56,033 nucleotides of DNA from Clostridia bacterium. Lineage in GTDB: Bacteria > Bacillota > Clostridia > Oscillospirales > CAG-272. Both the position numbers and the translations under genes were made by a program. The notes under the pieces are model-generated. The model saw nothing but the letters and a program-made list of their open reading frames with translations, was not told where the DNA came from and ran no database searches. This document shows, in pieces, positions 42,700 to 50,300 of this stretch. Numbering within the stretch: the stretch's first letter is position 1; each line of letters starts with the position of its first letter. The stretch is taken from positions 1 through 56,033 of the forward strand of contig JAFTKN010000012.1 of assembly GCA_017453255.1 (NCBI GenBank), in the 5' to 3' direction.

Positions 42700-43239
42700 C
42701 TATATGCATTTTTCAATTGCTTTTTTGAGCTTTTTCATTTCTGTTGGTTCAAACCTTGCTACTATTTCACCGTTTCTATCAATCAAGAATTTAGTAAAAT
42801 TCCATTTTACCTTTCCGTTATTTTTGTAATCCTTGTCCGTTTTCTTAACCACGCCTGAAAGGATTAATGCCATAGGTGACTTGCCAAAGCCTCCGAATTT
42901 TGTATTTTCTATCAACCATTTATATAACGGAATTGCATTTTCCCCATTTACCTCTATTTTAGCAAACTGTGGAAAGGTTATGCCGAATCTGCCCTTACAA
43001 AATGTGTGAATTTCCTCGTCGCTTTCCTTTGCCTGCTCTCCAAATTGATTACAAGGAAAATCTAAAATTTCAAGCCCCTCTTCCTTATATTCATCATAAA
43101 GCTTCTGCAAATCCTCATATTGAGGTGTAAATCCACAGGCCGTAGCTGTGTTGACGATTAACAACACCTTTCCCTTATATTGCTCCAAGGAAACCTCATG
43201 CCCGTCTCTTGTCTTTACCTCAAAATCATATGCGTTCAT
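42700..43239 (-). CDS. Glutathione peroxidase family thiol peroxidase
   Basis: 179 residues. Peroxidatic Cys35 is in NTATACGFTPQY (family ASKCGFT), Gln65 in FPCNQFG, and Trp146-Asn147 in KWNF, completing the tetrad. Cys81 in FCKGRFG occupies the position of the resolving cysteine of thioredoxin-dependent members, so it probably uses thioredoxin rather than glutathione. It reduces peroxides in the cytoplasm. It is monocistronic with its own promoter, operator and terminator. Confidence 0.93.
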   Translation of the reverse strand: MNAYDFEVKTRDGHEVSLEQYKGKVLLIVNTATACGFTPQYEDLQKLYDEYKEEGLEILDFPCNQFGEQAKESDEEIHTFCKGRFGITFPQFAKIEVNGENAIPLYKWLIENTKFGGFGKSPMALILSGVVKKTDKDYKNNGKVKWNFTKFLIDRNGEIVARFEPTEMKKLKKAIEKCI

Positions 43240-43262
43240 ATTTTACCTCCGTTTTTTAATTA

Positions 43263-43316
43263 AATTCAATTAAATTGAATTCAATTTATTTTAACATTAT
43301 TGAGTGCCTATGTCAA
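43263..43316 (-). promoter_or_regulatory. Promoter with OhrR/MarR-type operator at the start site
   Basis: On minus: TTGACA (43316-43311), 17 bases, TAAAAT (43293-43288). A perfect 19-base palindrome, AATTCAATTAAATTGAATT (43263-43281), covers the predicted transcription start. Its core CAATTAAATTG equals the core of the known OhrR box in Bacillus. This suggests derepression by organic peroxide through a MarR-family regulator encoded elsewhere. Confidence 0.65.
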
Positions 43317-43340
43317 TAGTATTTTATATATAATTTTACC

Positions 43341-43374
43341 AAAAAACACCTCAAAGCCTTTTGAGGTGTTTTTG
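43341..43374. terminator. Terminator after the flavodoxin-like reductase
   Basis: AACACCTCAAA pairs with TTTTGAGGTGTT around a short loop, with A-run and T-run flanks; it lies 24 bases past the stop codon at 43399. Confidence 0.88.
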
Positions 43375-43398
43375 TCAGATTTCAAATTCTTATTTCAT

Positions 43399-43935
43399 CT
43401 AAATTTTCTTGCCCATTTCGTAGGCTAAGCTCATATATTCTATATTCTTCTCTGCCTCACCGAGCTCATTCAAGCCTGCACCATAAATTACTCCTATTTC
43501 AGTACAGTTTTCAAAGCAATCTCTTGTGCAGCCTCTAATAGCCTCAAAGGTGTTTTTCATCATTTCCTTATTTTCGTCCCATTGAGTTGCTATCATATAA
43601 ATATCCGCTTTAATTTCTGTGTAAATTGGAACAAGTCTGTCTATAAACACCTTTAGTTGTCCACTCATCGAGTAAAAATAAACAGGTGTTGCAAAAACAA
43701 TAGCATCAGCTTTTAGTAGCTTTTTTGAAAGCTCATTCATACCATCGTTATGGATACATTTTCCATTTTTTGCACAAGAATAACAGCCAATGCAGTATTT
43801 TAAATTATATTCTCTGAGGTTAATCAGCTCAACCTTGTGTCCCTTTTCAACAGCACCACGCATCAATTCCTTGGCTAATATTTCCGAGTTTCCATTTTTT
43901 CTCGGTGTCGCAGAAATTATAATTACATTTTTCAT
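43399..43935 (-). CDS. NAD(P)H-dependent FMN reductase / flavodoxin-like protein
   Basis: 178 residues. The N-terminal phosphate-binding loop for FMN is SATPRKNGNSE, followed by LRGAVEKGHKVELINLRE-like helix-strand structure and a GCYSCAKNGKCIHNDGM cysteine motif (about 50-66) typical of the iron-sulfur flavoprotein/NADPH-FMN reductase group, though with too few cysteines for a cluster. FATPVYFYSMSGQLKVFIDR is the conserved dimer/FMN region. It ends the operon with the phosphatase, GDPD and dehydrogenase genes. The electron acceptor is unknown. Confidence 0.88.
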   Translation of the reverse strand: MKNVIIISATPRKNGNSEILAKELMRGAVEKGHKVELINLREYNLKYCIGCYSCAKNGKCIHNDGMNELSKKLLKADAIVFATPVYFYSMSGQLKVFIDRLVPIYTEIKADIYMIATQWDENKEMMKNTFEAIRGCTRDCFENCTEIGVIYGAGLNELGEAEKNIEYMSLAYEMGKKI

Positions 43936-43942
43936 TTTAGCT

Positions 43943-44671
43943 TTATTCCTCCAATAAAAATTCGGTTAAGGCTGGAAAATCAAGATAGTTATCAATTTTT
44001 AAAAATGGTATATCGGAAAGATAAACGCTTTCATCATTTCCACCTAAGCCATAGTCATCTCCAATATAAAGCACCTCATTATGCTCATATCCATTTTCCT
44101 TACAATACAAATCAAGCGCATAATACTTATTATATGGCTTTGGAGCCATATCAAATGACGACGAGCCCCCTACAAACACATTGTATTTCTCGAATTTTTC
44201 ACACACCTCATCGTATATCGCTCTTCTTTTTTCTCTTGTTGGGTCAAAGGAAAGCTTGTCTGGCTGAAGTGCCTTAGTGCCTAAAATTGGAAAGGTTATA
44301 CAGCCTGATGCATGATATTCCACATTATCCCCACGATAATTTAAAAAGCCATGCTTGTTTCTTAATTCTGTTACTATTTTCTCTGTTTCTTCCCTATCCA
44401 CCTTTAAGGATATATCCCTTTTTATGGAAAGATTTTCTGATTCTTTGTCATAAACTGCATACTGCATACCATAATTTCCTATTATGTCAATAGGATATTT
44501 ATTCATTTGATTGAATATACGCCCAACCTGTCCTGCGCCAACCATAAGCAGCTTGTATTTGGAATTTAGCCTATCCAGTGTCTGTTTTTGACCCTCAAGA
44601 AGCTGTTCCTTGTGTTGTGTTAATGTGCCGTCTAAATCCATAGCGATTACTTTAATTTTAGACTTATCCAT
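43943..44671 (-). CDS. HAD-superfamily IIB phosphatase (phosphomannomutase-like)
   Basis: 242 residues. Motif I is MDLDGTLT (about 11-18) with both Asp residues; GGSSSFDMAPKPYNKY carries the motif III lysine region and YIGDDYGLGGND the motif IV acids. The cap and IIGNYGMQYAVYD stretch resemble eukaryotic-type phosphomannomutase and related HAD-IIB proteins. It overlaps the GDPD gene by eight bases. In this operon a glycerol-phosphate or sugar-phosphate substrate is plausible. Confidence 0.82.
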   Translation of the reverse strand: MDKSKIKVIAMDLDGTLTQHKEQLLEGQKQTLDRLNSKYKLLMVGAGQVGRIFNQMNKYPIDIIGNYGMQYAVYDKESENLSIKRDISLKVDREETEKIVTELRNKHGFLNYRGDNVEYHASGCITFPILGTKALQPDKLSFDPTREKRRAIYDEVCEKFEKYNVFVGGSSSFDMAPKPYNKYYALDLYCKENGYEHNEVLYIGDDYGLGGNDESVYLSDIPFLKIDNYLDFPALTEFLLEE

Positions 44672-45422
44672 TTTCTATTTCCTTTAACTTATTTATAATA
44701 TCACTTGGGTTATTGGTGGTTATTAGCCTTGCACCATTATCAATGCAGGTTTGTAGCTTTGATTTTTGAGTTACACTTGCACCAATCCACGCTTCTATTC
44801 CTTTTTCAGCTAAATAATCATAATGTGCTTTATTCTCATTGTCAAATATACAGGCACAATATAAATATTCGTCTGGATTTATTGTTACATTTTTTAGCTC
44901 CCAATACGGATAAAAGCCATGAAGTGCATATTTTTTACCATATTTCTTATATACATATTCCAAAACCCAAGCATCAAAGCTATTTATCAAGCATCGGTCT
45001 GTCATATTGTATTTTTCAATAAGAGCAATTGTCTTTTCAATGCAATCTACACAACGAGCCTCGTTTTTTGCGCTATAGTATTCCTTTATTTCAATGTTGA
45101 GTGTGATTTTTGTGTCACAAACAAGTAAAAAAAGCTCCTCTAAGGTAGGTATTTGCTCATACACAGCCGTGTCCCCTGCATTTAGCTCACGCAAGCTTGA
45201 AAATAGCATTTCATCGACACGTCCCTTACCATTTGTCGTTCTATTAACAGTATCATCATGAATCAAAACAGGATAACCATCAAGGGTTAGGTGCACATCT
45301 GTTTCAATCATATCAGCGCCTGACGCAATCGCAAAGCGAAATGCACTCATTGTATTTTCATAAAAATTATATGAGTCACCACGATGTGCTGCAACTGTCA
45401 TTCTATTCTTATATGTAAGCAT
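44664..45422 (-). CDS. Glycerophosphodiester phosphodiesterase
   Basis: 252 residues, cytoplasmic. GDPD signatures: the catalytic His in AHRGDSYNFYENT, the metal-binding Glu-Asp in MIETDVHLTLDGYPVLIHDDTVNRTT with the second catalytic His, and Glu in NIEIKEY. It hydrolyses glycerophosphodiesters to glycerol-3-phosphate and an alcohol. It starts one base after the stop of the dehydrogenase gene, so the two are coupled. Confidence 0.92.
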   Translation of the reverse strand: MLTYKNRMTVAAHRGDSYNFYENTMSAFRFAIASGADMIETDVHLTLDGYPVLIHDDTVNRTTNGKGRVDEMLFSSLRELNAGDTAVYEQIPTLEELFLLVCDTKITLNIEIKEYYSAKNEARCVDCIEKTIALIEKYNMTDRCLINSFDAWVLEYVYKKYGKKYALHGFYPYWELKNVTINPDEYLYCACIFDNENKAHYDYLAEKGIEAWIGASVTQKSKLQTCIDNGARLITTNNPSDIINKLKEIENG

Positions 45423-45423
45423 A

Positions 45424-46680
45424 TTATTCTCCTATGTCGTAATTTAGCCAAAGCACAGTATATCTATCCTTTAAGTCCTTTGCGTATCTTATAGCATCAT
45501 TAATTTTCTCATTTCCATAAAGCTTATAGTATTCGCTTATATCAAGCTCTACTAAGGATAGCATTTGTTCAATTTCCTTACCACTTGGCATTTTTTCAAA
45601 TAGAGCCTTTATCTCCTTTTCCTTTTCTAAGTAGATTTTCACTCTATCTCTATTATATGTGCCGAGCTTGTCCTGAAGCTCTATACAGCCCTTAGCCACA
45701 CTTAGATAGGATTTTTCAAGATTTTTAATATAATTTTCTCTATCCTCCTTGTATTGTGTAAGAGGAAATTTTTTATCAAGTAGCTTTTTTCTAATATCAG
45801 CAGTTATAATTGTTGAATATGCAACGTCAATTCCATGAGCAAGATAGGGCTCATTTTTAACAATGCCTGTTATTTCAAAATAATGGGACAAATGATGCTC
45901 ACTTCCAGAGGCTGGACGTGATGAGAGAGCAAAGGACATCATAATTCCAACAATCACTAATGCTTCGGTAAGATTTTTTATACTTTCCTCATCTCTTTTT
46001 AGCAACCCAGTGGCTGTTTTTAAGGTTTTTTCAATCATTTCAAGAGTGGTGTCGTAAATGTACTGACAAAAGTATTCGTCATTTACAATTCTTGAAAGCT
46101 CCCAGTCATTCAATGCTGAATATTTACCAATTATATCGCCATAGCCTGCCTTAATCATTTCCATAGGAGCATTTTTGATTATATCTATATCAGCAATAAT
46201 TGCTTTAGGAAGTCCTGCCTTAACAGTTTCCTTCATTCCCTTTAAAATCATAGCTGCGCCTGTCGAAGCATAGCCATCCATTGATGGTGCTGTCGCAACA
46301 ATTACATATGGAATTTTCGAGAAATATGAAACATACTTACAAAGGTCCTGTATAACACCTGAGCCGATACCAACAATTAAGTCAATATCCTTAATTTCCT
46401 TGTTTACCCTATCTATTGCGGTTTCATCAGGAATTAAAACACATTCTCCTGAAAAAATAATTTTTTTAATTTTTTTGTCATCAAGCGCCCTTTCGACTCT
46501 CCCCTCTTGTGCATTATATGTATTTTCATCAGCTACAACAAGAATTTCTTCATAGTCGTTTGCTATCTCTTTAAGATGCTTGGTAGCGTTTTTTTCAATA
46601 TAAACACTTTCTATAGGGCACGTATGCTCTCTATTGCATTCCGAGCATTTTACACCCTTTAAAATCTCGTTAATATCCAT
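45424..46680 (-). CDS. sn-glycerol-1-phosphate dehydrogenase-like (EgsA/AraM family)
   Basis: 418 residues of the iron-containing alcohol dehydrogenase/dehydroquinate synthase superfamily. NAD-binding features are IVGIGSGVIQDLCKY and VIVATAPSMDGYAS, then the metal ligands in AGYGDIIGKYSALNDWE (Asp) and SGSEHHLSHYFE (His pair). This matches AraM/EgsA, which reduces dihydroxyacetone phosphate to glycerol-1-phosphate. The N-terminus has a C-x2-C...C cluster (CSECNREHTC) not usual in the Bacillus protein. GAGGAG precedes the ATG. It is first in an operon with GDPD, HAD phosphatase and FMN reductase. Confidence 0.85.
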   Translation of the reverse strand: MDINEILKGVKCSECNREHTCPIESVYIEKNATKHLKEIANDYEEILVVADENTYNAQEGRVERALDDKKIKKIIFSGECVLIPDETAIDRVNKEIKDIDLIVGIGSGVIQDLCKYVSYFSKIPYVIVATAPSMDGYASTGAAMILKGMKETVKAGLPKAIIADIDIIKNAPMEMIKAGYGDIIGKYSALNDWELSRIVNDEYFCQYIYDTTLEMIEKTLKTATGLLKRDEESIKNLTEALVIVGIMMSFALSSRPASGSEHHLSHYFEITGIVKNEPYLAHGIDVAYSTIITADIRKKLLDKKFPLTQYKEDRENYIKNLEKSYLSVAKGCIELQDKLGTYNRDRVKIYLEKEKEIKALFEKMPSGKEIEQMLSLVELDISEYYKLYGNEKINDAIRYAKDLKDRYTVLWLNYDIGE

Positions 46681-46718
46681 AACAACTCCTCAACTCGATG
46701 CTTTTATAGTCCATTTTA

Positions 46719-46747
46719 AGTATAGCCCAATTGAATTTTTTTGTCAA
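46719..46747 (-). promoter_or_regulatory. Promoter of the glycerol-phosphate operon
   Basis: On minus: TTGACA (46747-46742), 17 bases, TATACT (46724-46719). Confidence 0.88.
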
Positions 46748-46770
46748 CCTTATTTATAAAATATAAGAAA

Positions 46771-46800
46771 AACAGGGATTTTAAAAACCCCTGTTATTAG
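46771..46800 (-). terminator. Terminator of the ferritin gene
   Basis: AACAGGG (46771-46777) pairs with CCCTGTT (46789-46795); the minus strand continues with a T-run. Confidence 0.8.
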
Positions 46801-46801
46801 A

Positions 46802-47311
46802 TTATAGAACGAGCGATGGTGCCGAATAAATACGTGCCTTAAGCTCCTGATTAAGCATATAAAGGCTCTTTGGATCGGTGCCAAAAAGCTCCATCTTTGT
46901 AATCATATCATTAGCATTTGTTTCTTCCTCGCCCTGCTCCTTTACAAACCAATCAAGGAACTGCATTGTACGAAAGTCCTTAACCTCATAGGCTGCTGCA
47001 TAAATATCATTAATCAATGAGGTTACATATTCCTCATGCTCAAGTCCTGCCTTTAAAACGTCCATATGGCAGCTAAACTCCTTGTCTGGTTTATCAATTG
47101 CTTCCAAGGTTACTGTTTGGCTTTCGTTTTGGAGATACTGGTAAAATAGCATTGCATGGTCTCGCTCCTCCTGTGCCTGAATCATATACCAGTTTGCAAA
47201 GCCATCAAGTCCTACTCTATCAAAATAATTAGAAAAATCTAAATAGAGATATGCTGAGTAAAACTCCTTGTTAATTTGTTGATTTAATAAATCACGTACC
47301 TTTTGATTCAT
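46802..47311 (-). CDS. ftnA: Bacterial non-haem ferritin
   Basis: 169 residues, a four-helix bundle of the FtnA type. Ferroxidase ligands are visible: Glu16 in INKEFYSAYLYL, Glu49 and His52 in AQEERDHAM, Glu near 93 in GLEHEEYVT and Glu near 126 in WFVKEQGEEE. It stores iron in the cytoplasm. AAAGGAG precedes the ATG at 47311. It begins only 32 bases after the giant MBG gene, with no clear terminator or promoter between, so it may be read through from that gene. Confidence 0.93.
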   Translation of the reverse strand: MNQKVRDLLNQQINKEFYSAYLYLDFSNYFDRVGLDGFANWYMIQAQEERDHAMLFYQYLQNESQTVTLEAIDKPDKEFSCHMDVLKAGLEHEEYVTSLINDIYAAAYEVKDFRTMQFLDWFVKEQGEEETNANDMITKMELFGTDPKSLYMLNQELKARIYSAPSLVL

Positions 47312-47343
47312 AATATTTCTCCTTTATTTTATATTATTTAATA

Positions 47344-50300
47344 TTATTTTTGATTTTTATCTTCGATAACCTCTAAAACTCCATCTATAACTGATACAAA
47401 ATAGTTATCAGTTACATCATTTCCATTTCTATCCAAAATCTTCAACGAGTTTGCGTTTATAGTATTTGGAGATATTCCAATTTCAGTCTGACTGTCTAAA
47501 TAAACTATTGACTGTGGATCAATATAGTGACCATCTACTAATGATCCCTTGGAAATTGTATAGGAATGAGCAATTAACGGCTCTTTATTATAAACCTTCT
47601 GTGCAGAAGCGACAGTAATTTCAATAAAGCGCTTATGGACTGTAAGTGGAGCGCCTTCAAAGGCTACTTCATACTGATTTGTAACATCTACTCCATCCTT
47701 GTAAATTATAATTCTATCCTTGCAAAGCTCAAGAAGCTCATCATTATCAAGCGAGCCCGCATTTGTTAGACTTCCAAAAAGCTTAAATTCAATAGTTAAT
47801 CCATATGGATTTTCCTCAAGATACCAATAATTTTCCTCGTAGCTTAGAGGTGTACCATCGTAGTACTTTTGAAGCTCCCAAAGATTGATAATTACAAGAT
47901 TTTCAACTATCCTTAATGTTCCCTCTTCACAGGTAATATCAAAGTTAGTCATTGGAACAGCCTCGCCATCAAAATAGATTTGGAAGCAATCCGATTTTAT
48001 GATATATTGAAGCTCACCAATATCGGTAATCTCTGCTGATGGTGCAATTACCTCCCATGTGAATCTTGACTCTCCAAATATCAAATTAAGATCCTGTAGG
48101 CTTTGATAAGGGTCTAATACCTCAAGTGGTGAATAAAGTGGTGTTCCATCATACTCCTTAACATCGCTTGGAGCTTTAATTGTTATTGGCTTAGGTGTAA
48201 CCTCAAGTGAGCCATATACATAGTCAATACTTGGATAATAGCTTGTTACATCCTCTCTTGTATCAATATCAACAATTTTTACTGTAAAGGTGTTTTCTGC
48301 TGTACCAGCATTTGTAAGAGTACCAGTAAAGCTATATACCACCCTATGTCCACTTGCTAACATTCCACTTACAAGGCTTGCGTATTCATAATCGAATGGT
48401 AGTCCGTCATATTCCTTTGTGCTACTTTCCGACTCGAACACTAACGGAGGAGGAGTTATTTCAAGCGTTCCAAGTGCTTCTTCAACAACCTCAAAGCTCT
48501 CACTAACGTCCATATCATTTAAGATGGCCTTAAATTCATAAGTGTTATTTGTTTTTCCGATGTTTGTAATTGTACCTGTAGCCTTTATACCAATAATGTG
48601 ACCATCTACGATAGAAGGTAATGTTAGATCTAACTCCTCATAGCTTGCCTCATCATAGGTTAAAGGTGTTCCGTCATATATCTTGCTTGCACTTCCAGTA
48701 GCTACCTTAATTGGTCGCTTTGTAACCTTTAAGGTGCCATATTCAACATTAATTCTGTAGTTTATTGTTACGTCATTATCGTTTTCATCAAGAAGTGTAA
48801 CGCTTAATGTATTGTTAGACTCACCTGCTACAAGCTGACTACCTGTTGTATATACACTATCTATTCTATGTCCAGCCAAAGGTGTACCACCAATATATGT
48901 GTATTCACTATTTATCAGGGCATTACCTGTATAGACTGCCTCACCGCCCTCTGTCTTGAAGTAGAGGTCTATTGGATTAATTTTAAGAACACCCAATTGT
49001 GGCTGTGGGTCGTAGTTTGCCGTTACATCCTCTATACCATCTGTTATAGATATTGTAAAGCTGTTTTCGTATTCGCCAGCGTCAACTCCAGAGCCTGTTG
49101 TGATAACGATTGCAGTATGTCCTGTAACAAGTCCCATATCATGCTCATCACTTACATAGCCTGTTTCGTTTGTAAGTGGTAGTCCATCATATAGCTTTTC
49201 TGCTCCACCTGTAATTACTACAATAGGTCGCTTTGTAACCTCAAGCGTTCCGTTTTCATAGCTTATGCTATAGCAATCGGTTACGTCGTTACCATCGTTA
49301 TCTACGATAATAGCATTTGAAGGCACGTTATCGCACACACCCACGTTTGTAATTGAGCCCAAAACATCTATGCTACTTATACTGTGACCTCTTACAAGAC
49401 CTGAGCCCTTGATTTCAGAGTAGGTACTATTTGTAAGTGGCTCTGCATCATAAATCTTTGTATCACTGCTTGCTACAATAGTAATTTCTCTTGGAGTAAC
49501 AGTTAGCGTACCATCAAACAATCCCAATAGCTCATAGGAGTCAGTTGCATCAATTTCTCCGTTGAAAATTGTCCAGCTTTCAACCTTAACCTCTGATGTG
49601 CCTGGCTTTGTCTGGCTACCTATGAAGGTTACCAAAATAAAGTCAGTTGGGCTAAGCCCCTCTCCACCTACTGTAACGGTGCTTCCTGTCAAGGCACGAC
49701 CATCATATTCCTTTTCCTTGTCATCTGCTGTTATTGTAATTGGTCGAGCTGTTATCTTAAGTGTTCCTTCATTTATAATAACATTATAGTTATCAGTTAC
49801 AATTTCCTCGCCGTCATATATTGTAACAGACTTTACTGTGTTCTTTGCTTCACCCTTAAAGGTAATTGTTCCATCAATTATAACAGAAATTATCTGCCCA
49901 TTTTTACCATAAGCCAAGCCACAATCAACGCCTGAGTCAATTGTAAAGCTGTTATTTGTAAGCTCTGTTCCGTCATACATTTTAGAATCGCTTGCTGTGT
50001 TAATTGTAATATTACGCTTTGTTATTTCTAATGTGCCAAAGCTATATTCAATATCATAGTTTGGTGTCTTATCGCTGTAATATTCGTCAACAACTAAGAC
50101 CTCAATTACATTTTCTATGCTTTCTGCATTTATAATTTCTGCATAGCTTACTATGTTAAGCCTATGTCCTGAAACTAATGGATATTTGCCCTCTTTAACA
50201 GATACAGTAGCATCAAGACAATATAGCTCTATTCCGTCGTAAACCTTAGACTTGCTTCCTGAAACTACTAAAATTGGCCGTTTATTTACTAAAAGTGTAC

